A DNA stretch of 64,000 nt from an uncultured Flavobacteriaceae bacterium. Its GTDB lineage: Bacteria; Bacteroidota; Bacteroidia; Flavobacteriales; Flavobacteriaceae. A program made the translations under genes and the position numbers. Each line of letters begins with the position of its first letter. The stretch's first letter is position 1. The notes under the pieces were generated by a model. That model was not told where the DNA came from, did not search any database, and worked only from the letters and a program-made list of their open reading frames with translations. Location: contig CANLWB010000004.1 in assembly GCA_947494695.1 (NCBI GenBank), positions 62,001 to 126,000 on the forward strand, read 5' to 3'. Shown here in pieces: positions 24,690-33,873 of this stretch.

Positions 24690-25284
24690 AATGTTGGGAA
24701 AAATTATGAGCAATTGGCAAGGGATATCGTTTTTGAACCATTGGAAATGAAAAATACGAGCTACTTGTGGCAAGAAAGGTTTGAAACAACATATTGCAAC
24801 GGACATACTACAGAACAGGGTATTGATAAAAAAGATAAAAGAGATAGAGCAGCAGCAGCAGCTTCTATGGAGACCAATTTAATTGATTATTCCTTGTTTG
24901 TGATGCATGTTTTGAAGTTAACCAAAGCAAAATCTGATGTAACAAACGTATTGTTTAAACCAAATTTTAGAATTCGTACTAAAGCTCAGTTTGGACCGCT
25001 ATCTCTTGTTGAATCTCATGACAATAATGACATGGCATTGAGTTATGGTTTGGGGTGGGGATTATTACAATCTCCTTATGGATTTGGAGCTTTTAAGGAA
25101 GGCTATGGAGAAGGGTTTCAACATTATACTATTATTATTTCCCGAAAAAGAAACAGGAATTGTCATACTTGCAAATAGTGATAATGCTGAAAGTATATTT
25201 AAAGAACTTTTAGAAATAACTATTGGAGATATGTATACGCCCTGGGAATGGGAAAATTATATTCCGTTTTCAAATGAATACTAA
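24690..25284 (+). pseudogene. Serine hydrolase (beta-lactamase family) remnant
   Basis: The frame beginning just after the DUF4870 stop reads NYEQLARDIVFEPLEMKNTS, which is the middle of a class C beta-lactamase-type hydrolase; the N-terminal half with the SxxK nucleophile is missing. It continues through LSYGLGWGLL and GYGEGFQHYTII, then shifts frame at about 25128-25140 (ATT repeat followed by TTTCCC); the new frame continues FPEKETGIVILANSDNAES to a stop at 25284. So it is truncated at the front and frameshifted near the end. The intact serine hydrolase gene at 34350 belongs to the same superfamily but is not obviously its parent. Confidence 0.8.
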
Positions 25285-25332
25285 ACTTTTTTATCTCTAG
25301 ATCTATATTAGTTAAGTGGAAATGAGATAAAC

Positions 25333-25362
25333 AAAATGCCCACCAAATTGGTGGGCATTTTT
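25333..25362. terminator. Bidirectional terminator between the pseudogene and dnaN
   Basis: AAAATGCCCACC (25333-25344) pairs with GGTGGGCATTTTT (25350-25362), with a 5-base loop and U runs in both directions. It lies between two convergent genes and ends the gldF-gldG-dnaN run. Confidence 0.9.
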
Positions 25363-25397
25363 ATTATGAGATTCCTGTCTGACTATTCAGGGTTGTA

Positions 25398-26519
25398 TTA
25401 TCCGTTTAACATAACTGGCATAACAAGCATAGTAACTTGTTCTCCTTCGTCAAGTCCGTCGATAGGTGTTAAGATTCCTGCTCTATTTGGCATGCTCATT
25501 TCTAGCTGTACCTCATCTGAACCTAAATTGTTTAACATTTCTGTTAAGAAACGTGAGTTAAATCCAATTTGCATATCATCACCTTGATAATCACAAGTTA
25601 AGCGTTCTTCCGCTTTATTACTGTAATCGATATCTTCTGCCGAGATATTAAGTTCGGCACCAGCAATTTTTAAACGTATTTGATGTGTGGTTTTATTAGA
25701 AAAGATACTCACACGTTTTACAGAGTTTAAAAACTGCGTTCTGTCGATGGTTAGCTTATTAGGGTTTTCTTTTGGTATTACTGCTTCGTAGTTGGGGTAT
25801 TTACCATCGATTAAACGACAAATTAACTCAGAATTTTCAAAAGTAAACTTGGCATTTGACTCATTATATTCTATGGACACCTCTTCTTCACTAGCAGCCA
25901 AAATACCCTTTAATAGTGTTAAAGGTTTTTTCGGCATGATGAATTCCGCAACTTGACTGGCTTTAATGTCTTCTCGGGTGTATTTAACCAGTTTATGAGC
26001 ATCGGTCGCCACAAAGGTTAAACCTTCTGTTGAGAATTGAAAAAACACACCGCTCATCACCGGACGTAAATCATCGTTACCAGCCGCAAAAATAGTTTTG
26101 CTTATAGCTGTTGCTAATACATCCCCAGTAACTACAGTTTTACTTGGGTCTTCTAGAGTAACTGCCTTAGGAAACTCGTTACCATCGGCATAGGCCAGGG
26201 CATATTTACCGTGATTCGAGCTAATTTCTACAGTGTTGCTATCTTCCTCAACAACAAATGTAAGCGGTTGCTCGGGAAATGTCTTTAAAGTATCTAGAAG
26301 TAGACGTGCAGGAATGGCAACGCTACCTTTACTATCACTTTCAACATCAAGAGAGGACGCCATGGTAGTTTCTAAATCACTTGCCGAAACCGTTAGTTTC
26401 GTTTGATCCAATTCAAATAAAAAATTATCTAAAATAGGTAAGGTGTTAGAGCTATTAATGACACCTCCTAAAACTTGCAATTGCTTTAATAGATAGGTGC
26501 TTGATACTATAAATTTCAT
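25398..26519 (-). CDS. dnaN: DNA polymerase III subunit beta (sliding clamp)
   Basis: 373 residues, the ring-forming clamp that holds DNA polymerase on the template. Three clamp domains follow each other; recognisable pieces are MKFIVSSTYLLKQLQVLGGV, GSVAIPARLLLDTLKTFPE, LRPVMSGVFFQF, FVATDAHKLVKY, KLICRLIDGKYPNYEAVIP-like LIDGKYPNYEAVIP, and the terminal VTMLVMPVML. Length is normal. It is not in a dnaA-dnaN-recF cluster but follows gldG, as seen in other Flavobacteriia. A TAnnTTTG promoter (26558-26565) lies 39 bases upstream. Confidence 0.97.
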   Translation of the reverse strand: MKFIVSSTYLLKQLQVLGGVINSSNTLPILDNFLFELDQTKLTVSASDLETTMASSLDVESDSKGSVAIPARLLLDTLKTFPEQPLTFVVEEDSNTVEISSNHGKYALAYADGNEFPKAVTLEDPSKTVVTGDVLATAISKTIFAAGNDDLRPVMSGVFFQFSTEGLTFVATDAHKLVKYTREDIKASQVAEFIMPKKPLTLLKGILAASEEEVSIEYNESNAKFTFENSELICRLIDGKYPNYEAVIPKENPNKLTIDRTQFLNSVKRVSIFSNKTTHQIRLKIAGAELNISAEDIDYSNKAEERLTCDYQGDDMQIGFNSRFLTEMLNNLGSDEVQLEMSMPNRAGILTPIDGLDEGEQVTMLVMPVMLNG

Positions 26520-26557
26520 GTATTTATAAAGTGTTTAAATTTTAATAAAGCTTCTTA

Positions 26558-26565
26558 CAAATATA
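26558..26565 (-). promoter_or_regulatory. -7 element of a dnaN promoter
   Basis: TATATTTG on the minus strand, matching TAnnTTTG. The -33 position has only TTTC instead of TTTG. It gives dnaN its own promoter behind gldG, with a leader of about 35 bases. Confidence 0.55.
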
Positions 26566-26604
26566 TTCGATATGCACAACAAATCGAAAGAAACTTATTA
26601 ACAT

Positions 26605-28272
26605 TTATGAAGTAAATTTTTTCTTTCTGAAGTAATTAAAGGCGAAACCAAAGATGGTCAATAACACCATTGGTAGTGCGATGTTTATAAACTGCCACTT
26701 AATTTTTTGATCTGATATTTTTTCATGATCGAGAAATGCAATAGCAATTTCCTTTGACCGAATGTTTATAAGTCCGTCGTCATCTAAAAGATAATTCACG
26801 GCATTTAGTAAAAATTCTTTGTTTCCAAATGTTTTTCCTGTCCAACGATCAAAGCCCAATTCCTGTGGTCTGTTTTTAAGAACATCATTTTTTATAACAT
26901 CTCCATCGGCGATCACGATCATTTTGGTAGGAACGCTTGTGTTTTTTTCTTCAGATAATTTAAACGGTTTTATACGGTTTTGAAATACCGATTCAAAGCT
27001 GCCCTCTAATAAAACCGCGAGCGTTTGATTGCCTTTGTTAAATAGTCTGGGGTCTTGTTTTTGAGTAACCAAATCTAAACTGATTTCTCTTGGGGTGCCA
27101 TCCAGTTTCGATAGTGGAGCCGACTCTAAGAGAATCGTTTTGCTTACATTATTTTTAATCGTATCAATTGGATTGGCAAAATCGAATTTTACAAGATTCA
27201 AATTATTAACGATCGGGTGTTTACTGTTCGAAGACGCCAAGGGGGAATAGGGCCATTGCAAATGTTGAAATTGAGACTCGCTACCACGGCCCATAGCTAA
27301 GGTAATGGGCGCAGAGTAAAGGGTGCTTACCATTAACGGATTAACACGAACACCGTATTTAAAGAAGAAATCGGTTAAGTTTAAGTCTCTGGCTACTGCA
27401 AAATTCCTGCCCGCATCATTATATAAGCTATCTTTTTCCATAGCCACGGCATCTACGAGCCATAAGCTTTTGCCGCCATTCATGGTGTATTGATCTAAAA
27501 TCAGTTTTTCTTCTTCGGTGAACGCCTGAGTTGGTTTAGCTGAAATTATTAAATCAAAGGCCTTAATGTTTTGGAGTGTTTTTTGCGGATTGCCAGCAAC
27601 ACTATCTAATGTGAAAGGAGCGATGAAATAATATGTTCCAAGTGTCTTGATGAAATCTGCAATATATCTATCCTCCAATTGATTATTTCCCCTTAAAACA
27701 GCAATTTTTCGACGTTTTGGTTTTATGAGTTTGCTAAATCCATCTGAAAAGGCATATTCCAGATGCTGTACCGAGTTAGTAACCAGTTCCTGTTGGGAGG
27801 CACCTATTTTATTTTTTATTAATGAAATAGTAACAGTTTGATCGTTATAACTTGCCAAAGCCCAGGGGAAGATTACAGCTTGCGTTGCCTTTCCATTTTC
27901 CTGAACACTTAATTGCATCGGTGTTAAACCACGTTGTGTAAGTTGCTGTATATTTCTGTCTCGCGTGGATTCGTCTTCTAATGGATTAATAAAATTAAAG
28001 GTGATCCGATTGTTTTCAGCATTAAACTCTTCCAACAATTGTTTGGTTTCTCTTTTTAGTCGCCTGAATTCCGAAGGGAAATCATCACCACTCAAGAATA
28101 CATCAACAATTAAGGGAGACTCCACCTCTTCAATAATATGAAGGGCAGACGCACTAAGTGTGTACCGTTGATCTGTTGTTAAATCAAAGCGTTTAAAAAC
28201 CTGATTGCCCAAAACATTAATTGCAATTAATACAACTAGGAGTAAAGCGATATGTTTAATATTCTTATTCAA
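26605..28272 (-). CDS. gldG: Gliding motility protein GldG (ABC-transporter-associated)
   Basis: 555 residues. An N-terminal membrane anchor (HIALLLVVLIAINVLGNQVFKRFDLT) leads into the conserved QRYTLSASALHIIEEVESPLIVDVFLSGDDFPSEFRRLKRET, then a large extracytoplasmic domain, and a C-terminal helix (FINIALPMVLLTIFGFAFNYF). GldG works with GldF and the ATPase GldA in an ABC-type complex needed for gliding in Flavobacterium johnsoniae. It overlaps the preceding 161-residue gene by 8 bases. dnaN follows with its own promoter. Confidence 0.93.
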   Translation of the reverse strand: MNKNIKHIALLLVVLIAINVLGNQVFKRFDLTTDQRYTLSASALHIIEEVESPLIVDVFLSGDDFPSEFRRLKRETKQLLEEFNAENNRITFNFINPLEDESTRDRNIQQLTQRGLTPMQLSVQENGKATQAVIFPWALASYNDQTVTISLIKNKIGASQQELVTNSVQHLEYAFSDGFSKLIKPKRRKIAVLRGNNQLEDRYIADFIKTLGTYYFIAPFTLDSVAGNPQKTLQNIKAFDLIISAKPTQAFTEEEKLILDQYTMNGGKSLWLVDAVAMEKDSLYNDAGRNFAVARDLNLTDFFFKYGVRVNPLMVSTLYSAPITLAMGRGSESQFQHLQWPYSPLASSNSKHPIVNNLNLVKFDFANPIDTIKNNVSKTILLESAPLSKLDGTPREISLDLVTQKQDPRLFNKGNQTLAVLLEGSFESVFQNRIKPFKLSEEKNTSVPTKMIVIADGDVIKNDVLKNRPQELGFDRWTGKTFGNKEFLLNAVNYLLDDDGLINIRSKEIAIAFLDHEKISDQKIKWQFINIALPMVLLTIFGFAFNYFRKKKFTS

Positions 28273-28750
28273 ATGTCTTTTCTAATTGATATTGTCTGAT
28301 GTTAACGGCCAAATTATTTTTAAATTCTATTTCAATACATTCCTGCATTTTGTTGAAAGCCCCTGGTTTAAACCCCAGGTTATAATTCCATTTGTCTGAT
28401 GAGTTTTTTTTCAAAGCATCATCCCAACCTAACCACTCGCTTTTTCCAAGACGTGTTTCGACGTCGTCTTTGCTTTTATTTAAAAACAAGTGCTCATCGA
28501 TAATGTGATCACTCATCTCGTACCGTAGAGCTGGTTTATCTTTCCAGACAATTTCATCAAAATATTTTTTATGATGATAGCTACTAAAAATATTTAGCAC
28601 CGGGTAAAATACATAAAAATAAATAACGGGAGTTAAAATAATAGCGATGAGTAAACTAACCCACTTACGTTTATCTATAGTATTGGTAAACGTCCATGTT
28701 AAGGCAAAAACAAGCACTAAAAAAATAACAAATAAAGGTGTTAAAATCAT
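28265..28750 (-). CDS. Unknown membrane protein inserted between gldF and gldG
   Basis: 161 residues: two hydrophobic helices (MILTPLFVIFLVLVFALTW and VSLLIAIILTPVIYFYVFYP), then a soluble part with KSKDDVETRLGKSEWLGW and an ending YNLGFKPGAFNKMQECIEIEFKNNLAVNIRQYQ, which resembles the BamE/SmpA fold. It overlaps gldF by 4 bases (ATGA) and gldG by 8 bases, so it is translated with them and is likely part of the same job. I recognise no named family. The usual flavobacterial order is gldF directly followed by gldG. Confidence 0.75.
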   Translation of the reverse strand: MILTPLFVIFLVLVFALTWTFTNTIDKRKWVSLLIAIILTPVIYFYVFYPVLNIFSSYHHKKYFDEIVWKDKPALRYEMSDHIIDEHLFLNKSKDDVETRLGKSEWLGWDDALKKNSSDKWNYNLGFKPGAFNKMQECIEIEFKNNLAVNIRQYQLEKTFE

Positions 28751-29466
28751 TTGGTTTCTTTACTAATATTTGTTTTGGTTAACATTAAAAAAAACACGGT
28801 AATACTTAGGAAATAAAGAATGTCTCTAGTGTCTAGCACCCCACGACTCATGCTTTTAAAATGTGTGCTCATGGCTAGCTGTTCTATAAAACGACTTGAT
28901 GTAAAATCTGCAATGCCTTCAAAACCTATATAAAACAGAAAGCAAATAAAAACAGCAATTATAAAAGCTACAATTTGATTGTCTGAAAGCGACGATGCAA
29001 ATATACCAATGGCGGTATAAGCAGCTACTAAAAACAGGAGTCCAAAATACGAGCCAAGAGTACTACCTATATCGAGATTACCCTCTGGAGTTCCTAGTTT
29101 ATAAATGGTATACACATAGAGTAGAGTTGGTAGTAGTGTAATTATGATTAAAATAAAAGCTCCGAAATACTTTCCTAAAATAATTTTTATATGCGAAATA
29201 GGTTTGGTGAGCAACAGTTCTAATGTGCCTTGCTTTTTTTCATCAGAAAAACTACGCATGGTAACTGCCGGGATTAGGAATATTAAAATCCATGGTGCCA
29301 GTAAAAAGAACGCCGATAAATCTGCAAAACCGTAATCTAAAATATTAAACTCTCCTTTAAATACCCACAAAAATAAACCGTTTAAAACTAAAAAAATAGC
29401 AATGACCAAATACCCTATGGGTGATGCAAAAAATGAGTTTATTTCTTTTTTAAGTATGGCTAACAT
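28747..29466 (-). CDS. gldF: Gliding motility ABC transporter permease GldF
   Basis: 239 residues with six hydrophobic helices, ABC-2 permease type. Characteristic pieces: MLAILKKEINSFFASPIGYLVIAIFLVLNGLFLWVF, AVTMRSFSDEKKQGTLELLLTKPIS (cytosolic loop), and the end THFKSMSRGVLDTRDILYFLSITVFFLMLT. GldF is the membrane subunit of the GldAFG complex. It is the first gene of the minus-strand run gldF - 161-residue protein - gldG - dnaN. gldA is not in the window. Confidence 0.93.
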   Translation of the reverse strand: MLAILKKEINSFFASPIGYLVIAIFLVLNGLFLWVFKGEFNILDYGFADLSAFFLLAPWILIFLIPAVTMRSFSDEKKQGTLELLLTKPISHIKIILGKYFGAFILIIITLLPTLLYVYTIYKLGTPEGNLDIGSTLGSYFGLLFLVAAYTAIGIFASSLSDNQIVAFIIAVFICFLFYIGFEGIADFTSSRFIEQLAMSTHFKSMSRGVLDTRDILYFLSITVFFLMLTKTNISKETK

Positions 29467-29587
29467 GACCTGTTTTCGCTTGTAATTCTGTATCGTCTTA
29501 TGCTGTGTGCTAATCTATATAATTTTGAATGATTAACGTAATAAATTCATCAATTTGTAGTGTTGTGGTGTATTTGGTGGATTAAAT

Positions 29588-30133
29588 TTATATTGTACTT
29601 AATATAGTTTCGGAATTTTCAGCAGTTAATATGCCTTTTGTGGGAATCATATGTTGCCAAACCCAATTGTAATGCTCGATCACTTTTTCGGCACTTAAAT
29701 GGGGCCTGTCTCCAGTAGTATGACCATCTTTTACAACTGTGATGTTATAGTCTTTAACCAATGCAGATTGGATGGTGGACTCTATGCAAAAATCGGTGGC
29801 ACAACCTGTTATGAATAACTCATCAATGTTACGAATTTCTAATTCGGACTTAAGTCTGGAGTTATAAAACACATCATTCGCATATTTGTCGATAAGAATA
29901 TCCTCTTGAGACACATGCAACTCCGATAAAATTTCCCAGGATGCTGTGTTCGGAATAAATTCATTGTGACGACTGCCATCATGTTGAATGTGGAACACAA
30001 AAAAACCAGAAGCTCTAAACCGTTCTGCCAATGCGTTGATTCGTTCAACAACACCAGAAGTATCATACCGGGGAGTTTCAGGAGTAAACGAGCCTTTTTG
30101 CATATCGATAATTAAAAGGGCTTTATTAGCCAT
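29588..30133 (-). CDS. Cysteine hydrolase (isochorismatase-like)
   Basis: 181 residues. The isochorismatase-fold triad is visible: Asp in LLIIDMQKGSF, Lys in LIDKYANDVFYNS, Cys in FITGCATDFCIESTI. Such enzymes include nicotinamidases, N-carbamoyl hydrolases and isochorismatases; the metal site and substrate are not clear here. It is the third gene of an operon with the monooxygenase-like protein (7 bases upstream) and SAM hydrolase. Confidence 0.88.
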   Translation of the reverse strand: MANKALLIIDMQKGSFTPETPRYDTSGVVERINALAERFRASGFFVFHIQHDGSRHNEFIPNTASWEILSELHVSQEDILIDKYANDVFYNSRLKSELEIRNIDELFITGCATDFCIESTIQSALVKDYNITVVKDGHTTGDRPHLSAEKVIEHYNWVWQHMIPTKGILTAENSETILSTI

Positions 30134-30140
30134 AACCTAA

Positions 30141-30437
30141 TTAATTTAAAGATTCCAGTTTATCGACACTCCATGCCAATGGCCGAATATTAAACAAGGG
30201 TTTGGTTTTAGACCATACATTTTTGAAAACCTCAGAGTGTCTGTAATGTTCTAAATCATTTTCGGTATCCCAATAACTATAAGTAAAAAAAATGGTTGGA
30301 TCATTTTTATCCCGATAAAGTTCTAAGAACTTACAACCCTCAAAATGCCTTATCTTTTCCTTATTCGCATTAAAATTAGCAAGAAAGGTTTCAATATGTT
30401 CCTTATGAAACCCCATTTTTACAATTCTAACAAACAT
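30141..30437 (-). CDS. Antibiotic biosynthesis monooxygenase (ABM) domain protein
   Basis: 98 residues of the dimeric ferredoxin-like ABM fold: MFVRIVKMGFHKEHIETFLANFNANKEKI, a middle HFEGCKFLELYRDKN, FFTYSYWDTENDLEHYRHSEVFKNVW. Members act as cofactor-free monooxygenases or as small heme-related proteins; most have no known substrate. It starts 2 bases after the SAM hydrolase stop and ends 7 bases before the cysteine hydrolase start. Confidence 0.85.
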   Translation of the reverse strand: MFVRIVKMGFHKEHIETFLANFNANKEKIRHFEGCKFLELYRDKNDPTIFFTYSYWDTENDLEHYRHSEVFKNVWSKTKPLFNIRPLAWSVDKLESLN

Positions 30438-30439
30438 AA

Positions 30440-31276
30440 TTATACTTTTATAAAATTAACGCTTATAGAATCCATCAAGCCCAGCCCCATAAGCGTTGAT
30501 GCACTTCCTACTGTACTACTATTACTTTTGTAAACCGCGATTTCGAGGAAATCTCCAGAGTTAAATACCACGAGTCCTCTCCCTTCGTCGTTACGTTTGC
30601 TTTCTTCAATATCGAAGTTTACGATATCACTGTACTTCTCAAAAATACTTTTAAACTTATTGTTTCGAGCCGAAATCACAAAAGGACGTCCTTTTTGAAT
30701 GGTTTCGAAAAAGTTCTTTTTTATATTGGTAATAACATTGCCGTAGTTATCAATATAAATAACACTACCAATAATTTGTGTTTTATCATCATTCACATAA
30801 GGAACCAAATTTTTAAGAGGCTTTATGGTGTTAATACTTTTGCCAATGACTTCCAGAGTACCCCCTCGTGCAATATGGCAGGCCGCTTTCACAAAAACAT
30901 CTAAAACGGGAAAACTGGTTTGTATTTTGTCGTGAATGTTAATTTCGACTATTTTTTCGGGTGCAATTTCAGAGCAAATCATACTCATTATGCCATTATT
31001 GGCACAGATAAAAAAATGATCGTCGAGCTTGACGGCAATGTGTTTGTTTTCTGGATTTATTTCAGAATCTATTCCAATAAGATGTATCGTACCTTTTGGA
31101 AAGCTTTTATATGCATTTTGAATGATATAAGCGGCTTCTGGAATACTAAAAGGAGAGATAGAGTGAGAGATATCAACAATTCTTACATCTTCAAGTTCAC
31201 TATAAATGGCTCCTTTTGTTGCGCCGGCGAAATGATCTTTCTCACCAAAATCGGTAGTTAATGTAATTATCGCCAT
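30440..31276 (-). CDS. SAM hydroxide adenosyltransferase (DUF62, chlorinase/fluorinase-like)
   Basis: 278 residues. The family opening ITLTTDFGEKDHFAGATKGAIY and DISHSISPFSIPEAAYI carry the SAM-binding Asp and the His of the family's Asp-Arg-His set. Non-halogenating members hydrolyse SAM to adenosine and methionine; the halogenase-specific loop of FlA/SalL is not evident, so hydrolysis is the better guess. It is the first gene of a three-gene operon and is divergent from phoH. Confidence 0.88.
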   Translation of the reverse strand: MAIITLTTDFGEKDHFAGATKGAIYSELEDVRIVDISHSISPFSIPEAAYIIQNAYKSFPKGTIHLIGIDSEINPENKHIAVKLDDHFFICANNGIMSMICSEIAPEKIVEINIHDKIQTSFPVLDVFVKAACHIARGGTLEVIGKSINTIKPLKNLVPYVNDDKTQIIGSVIYIDNYGNVITNIKKNFFETIQKGRPFVISARNNKFKSIFEKYSDIVNFDIEESKRNDEGRGLVVFNSGDFLEIAVYKSNSSTVGSASTLMGLGLMDSISVNFIKV

Positions 31277-31324
31277 TGAGAAAATTGTTGATATGTTTTT
31301 AGGGTATTGTCTCTCAAATTTATG

Positions 31325-31332
31325 TATTTTTG
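31325..31332 (+). promoter_or_regulatory. Possible -7 element of the phoH promoter
   Basis: TATTTTTG matches TAnnTTTG, about 90 bases before phoH. The -33 region (TTTTAGG about 22 bases upstream) is a poor match. It lies in the 145-base gap between the divergent SAM hydrolase and phoH genes. Confidence 0.35.
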
Positions 31333-31421
31333 AGTTTTAACAAAATTAGTAAATTCATTTCATCGATTAAATATTATTTTTCACTTTAATCCGGTGGAGA
31401 ACTAAATCAAAATTCACGCCT

Positions 31422-32375
31422 TTGAATGAAATCGTAATTGAACTGGAAGAGATTTCTCCAAAAGAATTTTTTGGAGCTCAAAACACCAATATTGCACTTC
31501 TTAAAAAATACTTTCCTAAATTAAAAATCGTTGCCAGAGGAAACAAAATTAAAGCTTTTGGAGACGAAGAGTTATTGGAAGAGTTTGATCGTAGAATCAC
31601 GATGCTTTTAAAACATTTTGCCAAGTATAACAAAATCGATGAGAATGTTATCGAGCGTGTTTTAACAAGCCAGAGCAGTGATGATTATGATACGTCTAAA
31701 CAAAGTGGAGAGGTGATTGTACATGGTGTAGGGGGGAAAATTATTAAAGCGCAGACCGTAAACCAACGTAAGTTGGTCGAACTTATACGTAAAAACGATA
31801 TGGTTTTTGCCATTGGTCCTGCTGGTACGGGGAAAACCTATACAGGGGTAGCTTTGGCAGTACAGGCGCTTAAAAATAAGGAAGTAAAACGCATTATATT
31901 AACACGACCTGCAGTAGAGGCCGGAGAGAATTTAGGGTTTTTACCTGGAGATTTAAAGGAAAAACTGGATCCGTATATGCAACCATTGTACGATGCGTTA
32001 CGAGATATGATCGCTCCGGAAAAACTAACACACTATATTGAGAATGGTACCATTCAGATCGCGCCATTAGCCTTTATGAGAGGACGCACCCTGGATAATG
32101 CCTTTGTGATTTTAGATGAAGGTCAGAATACAACACACGCGCAAATGAAAATGTTTTTGACGCGGATGGGTAAAAATGCCAAGTTTTTATTAACTGGAGA
32201 TCCTGGACAAATTGATCTACCTCGTCGTACTATTTCTGGTTTGAAAGAAGCGCTTTTAATATTAAAGAATGTGGAAGGTGTGGGGATGATCTTTTTAGAT
32301 GACAAGGACGTGATTCGCCATAAGTTGGTTAAAAAAGTGATTGAAGCTTACGAAAGTATTGAGAATAGATCTTAA
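31422..32375 (+). CDS. phoH: PhoH family protein
   Basis: 317 residues. A KH-like N-terminal part (about 1-90: IELEEISPKEFFGAQNTNIALLKKYFP) is followed by the PhoH ATPase with Walker A FAIGPAGTGKTYTGVALA, RPAVEAGENLGFLPGDLKEK, AFVILDEGQNTT (Walker B) and LTGDPGQIDLP. PhoH proteins are cytosolic ATPases linked to RNA metabolism. The start is TTG (TTG AAT GAA ATC), the only reasonable start before the conserved MNEIVIELEE. The gene before purC, an arrangement common in flavobacteria. Confidence 0.94.
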   Translation: MNEIVIELEEISPKEFFGAQNTNIALLKKYFPKLKIVARGNKIKAFGDEELLEEFDRRITMLLKHFAKYNKIDENVIERVLTSQSSDDYDTSKQSGEVIVHGVGGKIIKAQTVNQRKLVELIRKNDMVFAIGPAGTGKTYTGVALAVQALKNKEVKRIILTRPAVEAGENLGFLPGDLKEKLDPYMQPLYDALRDMIAPEKLTHYIENGTIQIAPLAFMRGRTLDNAFVILDEGQNTTHAQMKMFLTRMGKNAKFLLTGDPGQIDLPRRTISGLKEALLILKNVEGVGMIFLDDKDVIRHKLVKKVIEAYESIENRS

Positions 32376-32707
32376 TTAGTGATCTGACCAAGGGGAGTTC
32401 AGTTAGACCGATGGTATTCAGAATAGTGGTGTAAAGTTATTTCTTTGGTAAATTTAGGGTTTACGCTCTGCTGAGCTGAGGAATAAAAACATGACAAACA
32501 CACCGTTATTGCCTGTGATTGGCTCAATGAGCAATGATTGTCATTCCTGCGCCGGCAGGCAGGAAGACAGGAATCCACTTGATACTTTAGAGATGACAAA
32601 TTAAAAAGAGTGACATTAAATCAAAGCTATAAAAGGCTAGGTACCTCAAACAGAAGAAACAATTTTCAACAGACCCAGAACGTGTTTAGGGTTTATAAAT
32701 AAAGTAA
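32376..32707. other. 332-base gap between phoH and purC
   Basis: Holds one copy of an interspersed repeat at 32540-32576 and otherwise no gene or clear terminator. A minus-strand frame at 32399-32599 is only the reverse of the repeat and its flank. The purC promoter is probably in the last 100 bases, but I see no TAnnTTTG there. Confidence 0.5.
32540..32576 (+). repeat. Interspersed GTCATTCC...GGAATC repeat (copy 1)
   Basis: GTCATTCCTGCGCCGGCAGG at its left and ending in GACAGGAATCC; the inner part is a G/C-rich palindrome (CCTGC...GCAGG). Related copies are at 33803-33826, 54452-54497, 54530-54557 and 62342-62366. Confidence 0.65.
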
Positions 32708-33661
32708 ATGAGTAATAGTAATACGATAATAGACAGTAATTTTAATTTTCCGAACCAGAAAAGTGTATATAAAGGAAAAGTAAGAGAGGTTTATAATATT
32801 GAAGACAACAAATTGGTAATGATCGCTACGGATAGGCTTTCTGCTTTTGATGTCGTTATGCCGAAAGGAATACCATATAAAGGACAAATACTGAATCAGA
32901 TTGCTACTAAAATGATGAAAGCAACCGAAGATTTGGTGCCTAACTGGTTAACAGCAACTCCCGACCCAAACGTGGCGGTAGGCGAGCTATGTGAACCTTT
33001 TAAAGTCGAAATGGTTATTCGAGGTTATATGTCCGGGCATGCGGCTCGTGAGTATAAAGCTGGTAAACGAATACTTTGTGGAGTACCTATGCCGGAAGGA
33101 ATGACGGAGAATGACAAATTTCCAGAGCCTATTATTACACCGGCTACAAAAGCGGAGCAGGGAGACCATGATGAAGATATTTCTCGTGAAGAAATTTTAA
33201 GTCAGAGAATTGTCTCTGAAGCCGATTATGTGGTATTAGAGGATTATACCCGTAAATTGTTTCAACGAGGAACCGAAATTGCAACGTCGAGAGGATTAAT
33301 TTTAGTGGACACCAAATACGAATTTGGAAAAACTAAAGATGGAAAAATTGTATTAATCGATGAGATTCACACACCTGATTCATCACGTTATTTTTATGCT
33401 GATGGGTATGAGGAACGTCAGGCAAAAGGTGAAAAGCAAAAACAATTATCCAAAGAGTTTGTTCGTCAATGGCTTATAGAAAACGGTTTTCAAGGTTTAG
33501 AAGGGCAGAAGGTACCTGTTATGAGTGATGCGTACATTGAATCTGTAAGTGATCGCTATATCGAGCTTTACGAAAACATCACAGGAGAAACCTTTGAAAA
33601 AGCCGATGTTTCTAATATACAACAACGTATAGAGACTAATGTGTTGGCGTATTTGAAATAG
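32708..33661 (+). CDS. purC: Phosphoribosylaminoimidazole-succinocarboxamide synthase
   Basis: 317 residues, SAICAR synthase of purine synthesis (CAIR plus aspartate and ATP). Conserved pieces: [90 protein letters not shown]. Length is normal for the Bacteroidota form. Single gene with its own promoter region after the repeat-containing gap. Confidence 0.97.
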   Translation: MSNSNTIIDSNFNFPNQKSVYKGKVREVYNIEDNKLVMIATDRLSAFDVVMPKGIPYKGQILNQIATKMMKATEDLVPNWLTATPDPNVAVGELCEPFKVEMVIRGYMSGHAAREYKAGKRILCGVPMPEGMTENDKFPEPIITPATKAEQGDHDEDISREEILSQRIVSEADYVVLEDYTRKLFQRGTEIATSRGLILVDTKYEFGKTKDGKIVLIDEIHTPDSSRYFYADGYEERQAKGEKQKQLSKEFVRQWLIENGFQGLEGQKVPVMSDAYIESVSDRYIELYENITGETFEKADVSNIQQRIETNVLAYLK

Positions 33662-33802
33662 AGCGTTTTTTAGTGGGCTTATGAATTCAAAATACTATAG
33701 GTGTAATAGTTTTAAATTACTGGTGTTGGTGCTGAAGCAAGATTATGTGAGGTTTGTTTAAGATTTGACTTTCTCTTTTATTCGAGATACCCCATGAGGA
33801 TG

Positions 33803-33826
33803 AGATTCCTCCTCGTTAGGAATGAC
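33803..33826 (-). repeat. Interspersed GTCATTCC repeat (copy 2)
   Basis: On the minus strand GTCATTCCTAACGAGGAGGA followed by ATCT: the two ends of the repeat family brought close together. It lies in the 212-base gap between convergent purC and the TfoX-like gene. Confidence 0.6.
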
Positions 33827-33873
33827 ATGGTTGCATAGTATCGATTATCATGTTACATCAACTTACAGCCCTT

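Noticed and set aside
32399-32599. Minus-strand frame of 66 residues in the phoH-purC gap
   Set aside because: Covers an interspersed repeat (32540-32576) and AT-rich flank; no family match by eye.
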